A DNA stretch of 36,028 nt from Candidatus Sabulitectum sp. Its GTDB lineage: Bacteria > Fermentibacterota > Fermentibacteria > Fermentibacterales > JCC-6. The notes under the pieces are model-generated. The model searched no databases. It was given only the letters and a program-made list of their open reading frames with translations, and had not been told where the DNA came from. Shown here piece after piece: positions 25,475 to 34,014 of this stretch. The stretch's first letter is position 1; the number at the start of each line of letters is the position of its first letter. The stretch lies in NCBI GenBank assembly GCA_021107435.1, contig JAIOSV010000075.1, positions 1-36,028 of the forward strand, in the 5' to 3' direction. The position numbers and the translations under genes are program-made.

Positions 25475-27982
25475 TTACTTAATCAGAACCAGCTTCAGGT
25501 CACATACAGAGTTTCCACTGGAAACTCTGACCATGTAAATCCCTGACGCAAAATTGCTGCAATTCCAGCTGTAGTCTCCAGGCATTGCAGTATCGCTGTG
25601 AACTATTCTTCCAGTCATATCATGAACAGTAAGAACTGACTCACCGGGAGCCGTAATAGAAAACACTGCCATGGATCTCACCGGATTAGAGCCTGAATTC
25701 ACTACAGAAAACGATACATCCTGTGCAGATTCTGCAATTCCGGAAGGATCAGGTGTAGATGCACGGAGATCCCACTGGAGATCATCTCCCCTGGCTCCGT
25801 AAACAAGCCACAGGTCCCCTGAAGAGCTGCATGCTATCTTCCCGTCATCCACCGCGCTGGACGAAGCTGCGGTATACACACCACTCCAGGCTGAACCATT
25901 CCACTCGTTATACCGTATGCAGTTCATCCCGGCAGTCCATGAGACGATTACATTTCCGGCAGATGTAACAACCACCGATGGAAGAACTCCATAATCGGTT
26001 TCAGAAACGATTTCGGGAGAACTCCATACACCACCTGTAGAACTGGAATACATAATTTTGCCGTTCTGGCGTTGCCAGACAGCGGCATATCCACTGGAAG
26101 TTCCCGCAATACATGGATATCTGCTCTCATCCGTAACTGAGGATATTACAGTTTCAGAGCCAAAAGCTCCACTGTCTGGAGCATCTCTGAATCCGATCAC
26201 CCATCCATCACCTGTTTTGCGATGATATACAAGACCATATCCGGAGCCGTTCCAGGCAACATCCGGATAGCGTTCCGGAGTCTCAGATCCTGCTATTGTT
26301 TCCTCAATTGTCCATTCTGAACCAGTCCACATTCTTCCAACTATATCAGGGTCTCCACCGTCCCATTTCTGCCACACAAGCCAGGTGTGTCCGTTTCCGC
26401 CGGACATTGCAGGTTCAATATCGAAGGGATCACCGGTAGTAAGAGTCTGGGCGGCATTCCATGAAGAACCGTTCCACAAAGAAACATAGATATCATAGCC
26501 CTCGTGGTTATCACGCATGGACTGCCAGGCTGTCCACACATTCCCGGTACCATCACCACCCACTGTTGGATGCCAGTCCCAGTACTCGTGCTGACATACA
26601 ATGACAGGAACTGACCAGGAATCACCATCGGTACATGTGGCCAGAATATTTGCTCTCACAGGATCAGATGACCCCGATACAGCAAAGATCATTCCTGAGG
26701 AAGGATCAGCGTACATATCCACCCTGCTCTGGGAATGGAAACCGTCAGTAAGAGGATAATCAAGCCAGCCGTCAGCGGAAGGATACCCGGAATACCCTGA
26801 TGAAAGACCAGAGCCGGTAGATGCAATTCGTGGTTTCAGCGTAGGATCTCCAAGTAGAACAGCACCATCCTCATTGCTCATATTGCTGCCAAGCCAGACT
26901 TTGTAAGCATCACCAAGGTTTGATCCCGCTACAAGTTGCGCATAGTACTCAGTAAAATAGTTAGTGTAATCAACCTTCGCCTGGGCAAGGGCGGCAAGTC
27001 CGTAGGAATCTGTCCAGATGTAGCAGTTCGCGAGGTTGTCCACTTCAGTCCATCTTCCATTGCTGCAACAGTTGAGTACGTAGAAAAAAGCATGGGGATC
27101 GAGGGGGGGAACTTCAAAATTATCCAGCGTTCCACCACCAGCAGAAGAAGCTCCTGTGTGAAAACTGCTTCCCCACGGACTTGAATGAGAGATCAGGTGC
27201 ACCCACTCGTAACCGTACATAAGCTCTGCTTTGAAGTCATCCGCGTTGGTTCCAGCAGGACTTGTTTTTCTGGCAACATCATCGTAAAGATCGTCAAGAG
27301 CATAGGCAAGACCAGTAAAGGCTTCCTCATAGGCGAGGGCTCTGTCCGGAAGTGATAACGTTCCGTTCCTGTATGCGTGATTTTTAGAAAAATAAGAGTT
27401 CAGCAATTCTACAGAGGATCCGAATGTAAGATATGTCGGCGTCAGCCTTCCAAGCCATATCTCCGGTGCCCCGCTGCTGTACGAATTGAAAAGCCCGTCA
27501 CCGTCCGGATCACTCCAGGTGCCGTTCATATCCATAAGGTACATGTCTATGGGATACTCGCCGTAACCGTTCTCCATCCATCCCGTCGGGATATCTCCTA
27601 TGGCGATAGCTCCGGCAAGACTGCCCGCCGCATATTCAGCCTGCAGGTCGCTCCTGATATCAGTGGCTGTTCCGCCATCTATCTGCCAGACAAGAACGGT
27701 GTATCCCTCCGCCTCCAGATCACTCTGGAAAGTAGTAAGAGATGCGGAGATACCGCTGGACACGGCCTCGTCCACAAGGAGTACGACTTTATCTCCATCT
27801 GCAAACGGTTCTGCCGGTGCTGAAATAACAGTCATGGAATAAGAACCCCTGCCGGTCTCCACAGATAATCTTGTGGAGGAAGGCTGCCTGTCACGGCTGT
27901 CCATGTAGTGAATGGGAATTCCTTCAGGCACCGCAAAAACAGCACAGGCACAGAGAATAAGGCATATTGCTGCAGTTCTCAT
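25475..27982 (-). CDS. Secreted C25 (gingipain-type) cysteine protease with propeller and type IX-like sorting tail
   Basis: This 835-residue protein has a signal peptide (residues 1-17) and a caspase-fold protease domain (about 60-390). The probable dyad is H266 in HLISHSSPWGS and C305 or C306 in FYVLNCCSNGRW. GDPTLKPRI closes the catalytic domain, as in gingipain-like enzymes. Residues about 440-755 carry sialidase-like strand repeats (WHPTVGGDGTGNVWTAWQ, ATAW-type blades). The last 75 residues are a type IX-like tail with VLTVHDMTGRIVHSD and FASGIYMVRVSSG. The gene's ATG overlaps the ammonia-lyase stop as ATGA. It would act outside the cell on peptides or host/prey protein. Two adjacent Cys at the active site leave the true nucleophile open. 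Confidence 0.87.
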   Translation of the reverse strand: MRTAAICLILCACAVFAVPEGIPIHYMDSRDRQPSSTRLSVETGRGSYSMTVISAPAEPFADGDKVVLLVDEAVSSGISASLTTFQSDLEAEGYTVLVWQIDGGTATDIRSDLQAEYAAGSLAGAIAIGDIPTGWMENGYGEYPIDMYLMDMNGTWSDPDGDGLFNSYSSGAPEIWLGRLTPTYLTFGSSVELLNSYFSKNHAYRNGTLSLPDRALAYEEAFTGLAYALDDLYDDVARKTSPAGTNADDFKAELMYGYEWVHLISHSSPWGSSFHTGASSAGGGTLDNFEVPPLDPHAFFYVLNCCSNGRWTEVDNLANCYIWTDSYGLAALAQAKVDYTNYFTEYYAQLVAGSNLGDAYKVWLGSNMSNEDGAVLLGDPTLKPRIASTGSGLSSGYSGYPSADGWLDYPLTDGFHSQSRVDMYADPSSGMIFAVSGSSDPVRANILATCTDGDSWSVPVIVCQHEYWDWHPTVGGDGTGNVWTAWQSMRDNHEGYDIYVSLWNGSSWNAAQTLTTGDPFDIEPAMSGGNGHTWLVWQKWDGGDPDIVGRMWTGSEWTIEETIAGSETPERYPDVAWNGSGYGLVYHRKTGDGWVIGFRDAPDSGAFGSETVISSVTDESRYPCIAGTSSGYAAVWQRQNGKIMYSSSTGGVWSSPEIVSETDYGVLPSVVVTSAGNVIVSWTAGMNCIRYNEWNGSAWSGVYTAASSSAVDDGKIACSSSGDLWLVYGARGDDLQWDLRASTPDPSGIAESAQDVSFSVVNSGSNPVRSMAVFSITAPGESVLTVHDMTGRIVHSDTAMPGDYSWNCSNFASGIYMVRVSSGNSVCDLKLVLIK

Positions 27983-29517
27983 GTTTTTTCACTTCCTTCA
28001 AGGGAGCCAATAACCTTTTCCACTGCGTCGAGAACCTCGCCGGATTGAACAACTTCACTCATTTTGTTGTGGTCAGGATACAGAGGCCTGTCTTCGCCAA
28101 GATGATCGACATATTTTCTTATCACTTTACGGGCAATCTGAACTCCGGCTCCACATTTATGATTCCTGAAATCCAGAGCCTGGGCAGCAGCAATCATTTC
28201 GATTCCCAGAACTCCACAGGCATTCTCCAGAATTTGACAGTTCTTCAGAGATGTGTTCATGCCCATGCTGACAAAATCTTCCTGATCCGCAGCTGCGGGA
28301 ATTGAAGCAACTGCCGCTGGAGCACAAAGAATCCTCTGCTCTGCGATAAGCATACCTGCTGTGTACTGACTCAGCATATGACCGCTGTAAAGACCGGGCT
28401 TTTCTGCAAGAAATGGAGGGAGCCCCACGGAAAGAGCAGGGTTCAACAGCCTGTTAAGTCTTCGCTCGCTGAGTACCGAAACCATGGTTATTGCTGTTCC
28501 TGCCATCTCCATTGGAAGAGACACGGGAGTTCCCTGAAAGTTGGCACCGGTCAACACAATATCCTCTTCAGGAAAGAACAGCGGGTTATCCCCTACACCG
28601 TTCAGCTCTGTCTCCACCTGACTTCGAGCATAAGCGACAGCATCATGCGCCGCGCCGATAACCTGAGGAGTTGAGCGCATTGAATAAGCGTCCTGTACCT
28701 TCTGCGGTGTCTTTCCTGTGCTGAGATCGCTGCCGGAAATACACTTCCTGATTGATCTTGCGCTTCGAAGTGAACCTGCAAATCCTCTGACTGTATGAAC
28801 CTTGTCTTCGTAGGGAGTAAGATTCGCAAACAGTGCTTCAAGACTCATGGCTGCTGCAATTTCAGCCTGCTTAAGCCATCTGTTCATATCATAAAGATTC
28901 AGTGCTGAAATTGCTGTCAGCAGATTTGATCCGTTGATAAGCGCAAGACCATCACGAGCCTGCAATTCAAGCGGCTCCAAACCTCCGAGAGCAAGGGCTC
29001 TTCTTCCGGGATACCTCTCTCCCTGAAAAAATGCCTCTCCCTCGCCCATAACAACCAGTGCAATCATGCTCATAGGTGCCAGATCTCCACTGGCACCAAC
29101 GGAGCCCTTCTCGCAGACAACCGGGGTTACTCCTGCATTGAGCATGGCAACCAGCATTCTGGTCATTTCAACACGAACAGCGCTGTGGCCGTTGCAGTGC
29201 ACATTAGCACGACCAAGCATGGCTCCACGCACATGCTCTATGGGTGCTGGCTTTCCGATACCTGCTGAGTGGTTGTAAATAAGATATTTCTGAAATGCGA
29301 GTATTTCGTCATCTTTAAGTTTAGTCTCTGAGAATTCGCCAATGCCGGTATTGATACCGTACATGGTCTCACCGGCAGCCAGCTTGCCTTCAACCATTTT
29401 CCGGCAGCGAACTATTCTCTCGACTGCCGCTGAATCCAGTTCCACTTTCTCGCCATTTCTGGCAACTGCCACAACCTTCTCAATGGTGAGGCTTTTTCCT
29501 GTTAAAACAATAGCCAT
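27979..29517 (-). CDS. hutH: Histidine/aromatic amino acid ammonia-lyase (HAL/TAL/PAL family)
   Basis: This 512-residue protein has the self-cyclising Ala-Ser-Gly (A142-S143-G144, in GSVGASGDLAPM) that forms the MIO electrophile. Tyr53 in YGINTG and His83 in NHSAG sit where they do in histidine ammonia-lyase. His at the substrate-selecting position favours histidine or tyrosine over phenylalanine. The LINGSN motif differs from the usual LINGTQ of HutH. The enzyme releases ammonia from histidine to give urocanate (or from tyrosine to give coumarate). There is no hutU, hutI or formimidoyl hydrolase nearby, so the symbol is by family. GGAGGAG precedes ATG by four bases. It is translationally coupled to the secreted protease downstream. 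Confidence 0.85.
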   Translation of the reverse strand: MAIVLTGKSLTIEKVVAVARNGEKVELDSAAVERIVRCRKMVEGKLAAGETMYGINTGIGEFSETKLKDDEILAFQKYLIYNHSAGIGKPAPIEHVRGAMLGRANVHCNGHSAVRVEMTRMLVAMLNAGVTPVVCEKGSVGASGDLAPMSMIALVVMGEGEAFFQGERYPGRRALALGGLEPLELQARDGLALINGSNLLTAISALNLYDMNRWLKQAEIAAAMSLEALFANLTPYEDKVHTVRGFAGSLRSARSIRKCISGSDLSTGKTPQKVQDAYSMRSTPQVIGAAHDAVAYARSQVETELNGVGDNPLFFPEEDIVLTGANFQGTPVSLPMEMAGTAITMVSVLSERRLNRLLNPALSVGLPPFLAEKPGLYSGHMLSQYTAGMLIAEQRILCAPAAVASIPAAADQEDFVSMGMNTSLKNCQILENACGVLGIEMIAAAQALDFRNHKCGAGVQIARKVIRKYVDHLGEDRPLYPDHNKMSEVVQSGEVLDAVEKVIGSLEGSEKT

Positions 29518-29631
29518 AGGCTCCTCCAGTATTAAAGAATTTGTTACAACGGGGTGCTCTGATAATACTAAAGAAGCAGATTCAGAAAAACCTCAGTTCA
29601 GGAATTTGCACTCTTTCCGAGGTACAGGTTT

Positions 29632-30114
29632 TCAAAAGAGGAAGGATGTTGTAATTCCCACCCACAAGCCACTAAAGTCTATAATATTGAATTTAGCGGT
29701 GATATCCGCTGTGTTCGAGCCGATACTGAAATCCCTTCCAAAAGAAAGATACATTCCCGGATAGGTTCCACTCCAGACAGATTCCAATCCTTCAACAATA
29801 ACTTTCTTTGCTTCAATTGAGTAAAGAGCTCCACCAGCACCGTACCGGAGGTATCGGGTATTTCTTGACAAACCAAGAGTGAGCGGAACCATGGAATAGT
29901 CATATCCGTGGGAAGAATCCGGATCAATACCCAGTTCGGTAAAAAGAAGCTGGAAATCCAGATCAACCTCTGAAAACAGATACCTTGCCTTTAACCCGAA
30001 AACAACACTTGTCTGCCATGGGTCATCTTCATCCTGCACAGGAATAAGTGCTCCAATTGCAGGTCCTGCATCAAAAGACGAAAGCAGGATCAGGGAAACA
30101 ATTGTTAACAGCAT
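29632..30114 (-). CDS. Small outer-membrane beta-barrel-like protein
   Basis: This 160-residue protein has a hydrophobic signal (MLLTIVSLILLSS). Alternating strands then end in aromatic residues (VVFGLKARYLF, VDLDFQLLF, LTLGLSRNTRYLRYGAGGALYSI, YLSFGRDFSI) and the protein ends FLF, the aromatic C-terminal signature used by the Bam machinery. The size fits an eight-stranded barrel of the OmpW/OmpA-N type, though no family is certain. AAAGAGGTG lies six bases before ATG. The 114 bp between it and hutH hold the hutH ribosome site and a weak ACCTC/GAGGT pair followed by T4, which might terminate this gene. Function unknown. Confidence 0.65.
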   Translation of the reverse strand: MLLTIVSLILLSSFDAGPAIGALIPVQDEDDPWQTSVVFGLKARYLFSEVDLDFQLLFTELGIDPDSSHGYDYSMVPLTLGLSRNTRYLRYGAGGALYSIEAKKVIVEGLESVWSGTYPGMYLSFGRDFSIGSNTADITAKFNIIDFSGLWVGITTSFLF

Positions 30115-30134
30115 AATACACCTCTTTCATATAG

Positions 30135-30233
30135 CCCGGATCCATCACAAGTTTCTTGCTGCAATACCGTATCTCGCTGCACAGCCTACTACCCTGTCAA
30201 GCAACAGCTGTCGCAACCTGTTATGGATCCGGG
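30135..30233. repeat. 11-bp perfect inverted repeat bounding a 99-bp segment, possible MITE remnant or hairpin
   Basis: CCCGGATCCAT (30135-30145) and ATGGATCCGGG (30223-30233) are perfect inverted copies, 77 bp apart. The flanking four bases are ATAG on the left and TTAG on the right, a near-duplication. The inner sequence is non-coding. It fills most of the 159-bp gap 30115-30273. Confidence 0.5.
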
Positions 30234-30273
30234 TTAGTGGATCTGTTCAGGTAAAAGAAGAACTTTTCCCGGA

Positions 30274-31017
30274 CTACTCCCACCTGAAAAACTTCGCAGA
30301 GACAAAGAGACCGGCAAGAATGTATCCCAAAAGTACAGCGATATGCACAGGATAATCCAGGAAAGGCCCCCCCAGCCACACTTCCTGCATCAATTTGATT
30401 GCATGTGTAAGCGGGAATATCAGAGATATATCTTTCAGGAAGTCAGGCAGCATGAACCATGGCAGGGCAGCACCGGAAAGAAAGATCATGGGAAAGTACA
30501 GGATGTTTGCAATTACCGTACCACTTCTGGCGGTTGGTGCCAGACTGGCGGGAATAAAGCCCATAGCTGCAACACCTGCTGAGGAAAGAAGGAACACAAA
30601 AATAAACTCAAAGATATTTCCCCAGAATTTCAGATCATAAAAGAGGATCCCGGCAAGCAGAAGAAGGATCACACCGGCAACGGTCACTGCAAAAATGGCT
30701 GAAAGATGCCCTGCAAGTATTGAAAAGGGAGCAACTGGAGCTGCGCGAAACCTCTTCAGTATTCCCTTCTCCCGGTATGCTGCCATGCTTGTGGTAAAAG
30801 ACATGATGAAGCTGGTGACCATGACCAGTCCCATAAAGGCGGGAACTGAAAAGTCCACATACCCGAATTCCTCATCGGGGAAGGGATCATTCCCCCACAT
30901 ACTGGCGAACAAAAGCATCATCAAAAGCGGAAATATCAGAGTAAAGAAAAAAGCTGAAGGTTCCCTCAGATAAAGAATGAACTCCGACTTTGATACAGCT
31001 ATGAAAGGGCTTTTCAT
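30274..31017 (-). CDS. ABC-2 type transporter permease
   Basis: This 247-residue inner-membrane protein has six hydrophobic segments. The family patterns are EFILYLREPSAFFFTLIFPLLMMLLF near the start, YREKGILKRFRAAPVAP in the cytoplasmic loop and a conserved late FPMIFLSGAALPWFMLPDFLKDIS. ABC-2 permeases export drugs, lipids or polysaccharides, or contribute to gliding. The ATG overlaps the stop of the ATPase gene by one base (TGATG). Together they form a complete two-component exporter. No substrate is indicated. Confidence 0.92.
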   Translation of the reverse strand: MKSPFIAVSKSEFILYLREPSAFFFTLIFPLLMMLLFASMWGNDPFPDEEFGYVDFSVPAFMGLVMVTSFIMSFTTSMAAYREKGILKRFRAAPVAPFSILAGHLSAIFAVTVAGVILLLLAGILFYDLKFWGNIFEFIFVFLLSSAGVAAMGFIPASLAPTARSGTVIANILYFPMIFLSGAALPWFMLPDFLKDISLIFPLTHAIKLMQEVWLGGPFLDYPVHIAVLLGYILAGLFVSAKFFRWE

Positions 31018-31934
31018 CAGTCTCTCACCTCCCTGCCTGTGATGTTCAGGAAAACATCCTCAAGGGTGGGAGCTTCAATTCTAAAGGAATCAAGCCCCTG
31101 GCCCATAGCGTCCAGCTTCTTAACAATCTCCACGATTACAGAACGAACACTTACTTCAAGAGCACATGTGTCATCATCATTGATAACGGATTCAACACCC
31201 TCAAGAAGAGAAAGGGATTCACCGTTAAATCCTTCACCGACATTGAAATAAACCCGGGTGTATCCACCGTGTGCTGAAATAAGATCAGAAGGAGAATCAA
31301 GTGCAGCAAGTTTCCCGTTATCGATTATCGCCACCCTGTCGCAGAGCTTTTCAGCTTCATCCATGTAGTGAGTGGAAAGCACAACGGTTCTTCCCTGATC
31401 CCTGAGATTCCTGACAAGCTTCCAGATAGATATTCTTGCCTGAGGATCAAGCCCGGATGTAAACTCGTCCAGAAAGACAATTTCAGGATCTCCAATCAGA
31501 GCCATAGCCACAAAAAGCCTCTTCTTCTGCCCGCCGGACAGCCCGGAAAAGAAAGAGTCCTTCTTCTCCCACAGATTGAGTTGCTCAAGTAGCATTTTCC
31601 AGTCGAGAGCTTTTTCGTAAAAAGATGAAAACAGCTCCATTGCCTCGCGGAGTCGGAGCCTGTCGGGTATTTCGGATTCCTGCTGCTGCAAACCGATTCG
31701 CCTCTTCAGAGCAATCGAATCTGAAACCGGATCAAGACCCAGAACATCTATTGATCCTGAATAGGCCCTGTGCATAGCTGCAATACAGTCAATAGTAGTT
31801 GTTTTGCCCGCCCCGTTGGGTCCAACTATCCCGAATATCTCACCACGCTTAACTGAAAAAGAGATTCCATCTACTGCCTTCACATCTTTGTAGTGTTTAA
31901 CAAGATTCTGTACGGTAACCACATTGTCGTCCAA
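31017..31934 (-). CDS. ABC-2 type transporter ATPase (DrrA/CcmA-like)
   Basis: This 305-residue ATPase has Walker A GPNGAGKTT, signature LSGGQKKR, Walker B IVFLDEFTSGLDP and switch STHYMDEAE. A C-terminal regulatory domain of about 80 residues ends in LEDVFLNITG, the family's usual terminus. Note that Walker B reads DEF rather than DEP. The start is TTG 31934, supported by GGGAG five or six bases upstream. It drives the permease encoded next and follows the propeller gene by 11 bp, so the three appear co-transcribed. Confidence 0.92.
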   Translation of the reverse strand: MDDNVVTVQNLVKHYKDVKAVDGISFSVKRGEIFGIVGPNGAGKTTTIDCIAAMHRAYSGSIDVLGLDPVSDSIALKRRIGLQQQESEIPDRLRLREAMELFSSFYEKALDWKMLLEQLNLWEKKDSFFSGLSGGQKKRLFVAMALIGDPEIVFLDEFTSGLDPQARISIWKLVRNLRDQGRTVVLSTHYMDEAEKLCDRVAIIDNGKLAALDSPSDLISAHGGYTRVYFNVGEGFNGESLSLLEGVESVINDDDTCALEVSVRSVIVEIVKKLDAMGQGLDSFRIEAPTLEDVFLNITGREVRD

Positions 31935-31945
31935 AACTACTCCCG

Positions 31946-32959
31946 TCAGTCTGTCACAATGGAGTAACAGAATAATGAATCAGATCTTAAAAAGTACAGC
32001 ACATCATCCTGTACAGCAAACGTCCTCCGTCTCCTGAGGATTCCTGCCAGTCCCGGTTGTTCAATCGGATTTATACCCTCAAAGCTGTCCCAGTTTATCT
32101 CTGCCAGGAATACTGTGTTGCCATCATCAAAGCTGTAGAAATACCTTCCATCTTCCAGCATGGCATACACTGCTACCTCACCCCCGGGATTGCTTATTTC
32201 TGTACCGTCAGCATACCTGAGAAACTGGCTGCCACCGCGAGTGACAAGCCCCGCATCAGGCAATACCCACTTATTAATCACAGGTGATTCATCATCAGAA
32301 ACCTCAAGAAGAACTTCAGATGAGTTCATGTCATAAATCATACTGGGCGGATAGCTGGCACCACTGACAATATCTGAGAAAGGACATGGACAGTACCCAT
32401 CACTAAGCACTCCACCGTGATTACTTCTCTCTCCTGTTGCGATTTCTATCATATCCGCAGGCGGATACTCCTTCACACCCGCAGCCAGCTTAATGAAGCT
32501 CTCAGGATCCGGTGAGCAGGAAAGAACAGGATTACCATAAAGGAATCGGGAATCCATTGTGAAGTCGAATTGCGGACCGGAACCAACATCAAATGAAAGG
32601 GCAACTGGCTCCGCGTTTGAGCCGTCACTGTCGCAAATCAGAACCATCTCAGGAGCGTGTGCACCTTCTCCAGCAGTAACCGTGACAGCATAACAAACCC
32701 TCTCTTCATCCCATGAGCCTGAAAGCCAGGATACCCGAATAACATCCACCCAGCCATCAGCAGAATAATCCCAAAAGGATATCCATTCCTCTTTTTCTCC
32801 CGGAGAATCACAGGATACTGTCCAGAAATTCGAGTCATTATCCACAAACAAGACTCTTCCATCAGGAAGGGTGACAAGAGACTTGACATAATCGTTAATA
32901 TCGGAAGCCAGAAACACCGGTTGAGATGCCAGAAGAGTAGAAAGTACAAAAGTTACCAC
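31946..32959 (-). CDS. Secreted propeller-like protein of unknown function, first gene of ABC-2 operon
   Basis: This 337-residue protein starts at GTG 32959 with AGGAAGG upstream, followed by a short signal (MVTFVLSTLLASQ). The body reads as repeated strand sets with acidic turns: LVTLPDGRVLFVDNDSNFW, ICDSDGSNAEP, FTMDSRFLYGNPVLSCSPDP, YAMLEDGRYFYSFDD. This suggests a beta-propeller. It has several cysteines (CPCPF near the centre) that might form disulfides. No sorting tail is present. I recognise no family. Its place at the head of the ABC-2 exporter operon suggests either a substrate sensor or a fortuitous operon partner. Confidence 0.75.
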   Translation of the reverse strand: MVTFVLSTLLASQPVFLASDINDYVKSLVTLPDGRVLFVDNDSNFWTVSCDSPGEKEEWISFWDYSADGWVDVIRVSWLSGSWDEERVCYAVTVTAGEGAHAPEMVLICDSDGSNAEPVALSFDVGSGPQFDFTMDSRFLYGNPVLSCSPDPESFIKLAAGVKEYPPADMIEIATGERSNHGGVLSDGYCPCPFSDIVSGASYPPSMIYDMNSSEVLLEVSDDESPVINKWVLPDAGLVTRGGSQFLRYADGTEISNPGGEVAVYAMLEDGRYFYSFDDGNTVFLAEINWDSFEGINPIEQPGLAGILRRRRTFAVQDDVLYFLRSDSLFCYSIVTD

Positions 32960-32995
32960 AAGAATCCTTCCTCTGTATTACTTACACAGCGAGTG

Positions 32996-33023
32996 ATTAT
33001 AACAGCAGGAATTCCCGGAACAA
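32996..33023 (-). promoter_or_regulatory. Predicted extended -10 promoter for the ABC-2 operon
   Basis: On the minus strand TG-T-TATAAT places a perfect -10 at 32996-33001. TTGTTC (33018-33023) is a fair -35 with a 16-bp spacer. The start codon GTG 32959 is about 37 bp downstream. Confidence 0.5.
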
Positions 33024-33090
33024 AATACAGCTGACACAGAGAGTCTCGCTGATTTCTGCTCCGCGCAGGCACCGAACCATCACAAAAACC

Positions 33091-33120
33091 TGGCACCCCG
33101 TAGTAAATGCTTTTGGAACT
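33091..33120 (+). repeat. Dispersed 30-bp repeat, copy A
   Basis: It begins TGGCACCCCG and ends TTTTGGAACT. It differs from copy B (33909-33938) at two adjacent bases only (AA for GG after TAGT). Flanking sequence is unrelated apart from GA after the copy, shared with copy C. It lies 46 bp beyond the stop of the secreted-protein gene at 33167-33784. The remainder of 32960-33166 holds the promoter above and a CAGCGAG/CTCGCTG spaced inverted repeat. Confidence 0.9.
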
Positions 33121-33166
33121 GAATCAATCAAGGTTGTTACCTTTTGAGCGGATCAAGAGTATTCAA

Positions 33167-33784
33167 TCAGAAGAGAGCTTTTAGGTTTCCCCAGGAACAA
33201 GATTCAAAGTATAGAGGTAAACCGTGAGACTCCTGGGTAACCCAGGGTTCCCAGACGATGAAGTCATCAGAAAAATAGGAGTGAGAAATACCTGATCTGG
33301 GAGAATCATCGCATACAACTGAAGGCCAACCTCCTGTTGACGACTCCATGCTTAAAATTATCCAGAACTCGTGAGGGTACAACCACGGAGAATCAAATGG
33401 GCAGGAAACAGCTGAAAACTGCTGTGCAATGCAATAATTATCTTCAACTAAATTCATAGGTCCCATGAGATCGCCCTGCCATAACTCACAGCTATAAGTG
33501 CTTATATCCCAGGGAAAATCCTCATGATGGTAAAACCACATCTCCACCGACTGTAGATAATAATTACACTGAGGCTCCAACAAGAAATCTTCCAAGTCAA
33601 ACCACACCCCTCTATACGTGCCTGACCAAGAAAACCAGACCGGGCTACCATCGTCATAGGCCAGCATTTCAGGAGGGGGCGGAATACCGGTGCTTTCCTG
33701 TACCTCAGCTCTTATCAAATAGTCTCCATCAGAACCGTTGGCAACACAGGCTATGACAACCAGAGACAGAATAAATCTTCTCAT
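33167..33784 (-). CDS. Secreted protein of unknown function
   Basis: From ATG 33784, with GGAG seven bases upstream, the protein is 205 residues; a longer in-frame start at 33808 has no ribosome site. A signal peptide occupies residues 1-17 (MRRFILSLVVIACVANG). The mature part is rich in Trp, Tyr, Phe and acidic residues and contains about five cysteines. It shows a strand-rich pattern: AYDDGSPVWFSWSGTYRGVWFDLEDF, QSVEMWFYHHEDFPW, SCELWQGDLMGP and PHEFWIILSMESSTGGWPSVVCDDS. This looks like a jelly-roll type extracellular domain often seen at the N-terminal side of sorting-tail proteins, but no such tail follows. It has the best promoter in this region directly upstream. Confidence 0.75.
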   Translation of the reverse strand: MRRFILSLVVIACVANGSDGDYLIRAEVQESTGIPPPPEMLAYDDGSPVWFSWSGTYRGVWFDLEDFLLEPQCNYYLQSVEMWFYHHEDFPWDISTYSCELWQGDLMGPMNLVEDNYCIAQQFSAVSCPFDSPWLYPHEFWIILSMESSTGGWPSVVCDDSPRSGISHSYFSDDFIVWEPWVTQESHGLPLYFESCSWGNLKALF

Positions 33785-33812
33785 CTTACATCTCCATGCG
33801 CTTAACATGAAT

Positions 33813-33841
33813 ATGATACTACTATCCTACATTAATGTCAA
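33813..33841 (-). promoter_or_regulatory. Strong predicted sigma70 promoter for the secreted-protein gene
   Basis: On the minus strand TTGACA (33836-33841) and TATCAT (33813-33818) are 17 bp apart. A perfect palindrome AAGTAATTACTT (33845-33856) sits three bases upstream of the -35, a candidate operator. Confidence 0.6.
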
Positions 33842-33908
33842 TAGAAGTAATTACTTAAAGCGGTGCACTCCCATATATTGAATATAAGTTACGCTCAGGA
33901 TTAACGGC

Positions 33909-33938
33909 TGGCACCCCGTAGTGGATGCTTTTGGAACT
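33909..33938 (+). repeat. Dispersed 30-bp repeat, copy B
   Basis: Same orientation as copies A and C, and one base (A for T in GGCACC versus GGCTCC) from copy C. It lies in the gap between the divergent genes starting at 33784 and 34015, 818 bp from the start of copy A. Confidence 0.9.
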
Positions 33939-34014
33939 ATTTTTACCTATCCCCAATACAGGTAGAAGATAACTCAATGATAAATACTGCTGTACCGTAT
34001 ACAGAGGAGATCTC

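Noticed and set aside
27377-27823. Plus-strand 148-codon frame
   Set aside because: Antisense shadow of the C25 protease N-terminal domain.
27979-29517. A complete histidine-utilisation operon
   Set aside because: Only the lyase is present; neighbours are a secreted protease and a barrel protein.
32987-33051. Hairpin from CAGCGAG and CTCGCTG
   Set aside because: The arms are only 7 bp and 51 bp apart, which is likely by chance, though it spans the ABC-2 operon promoter.
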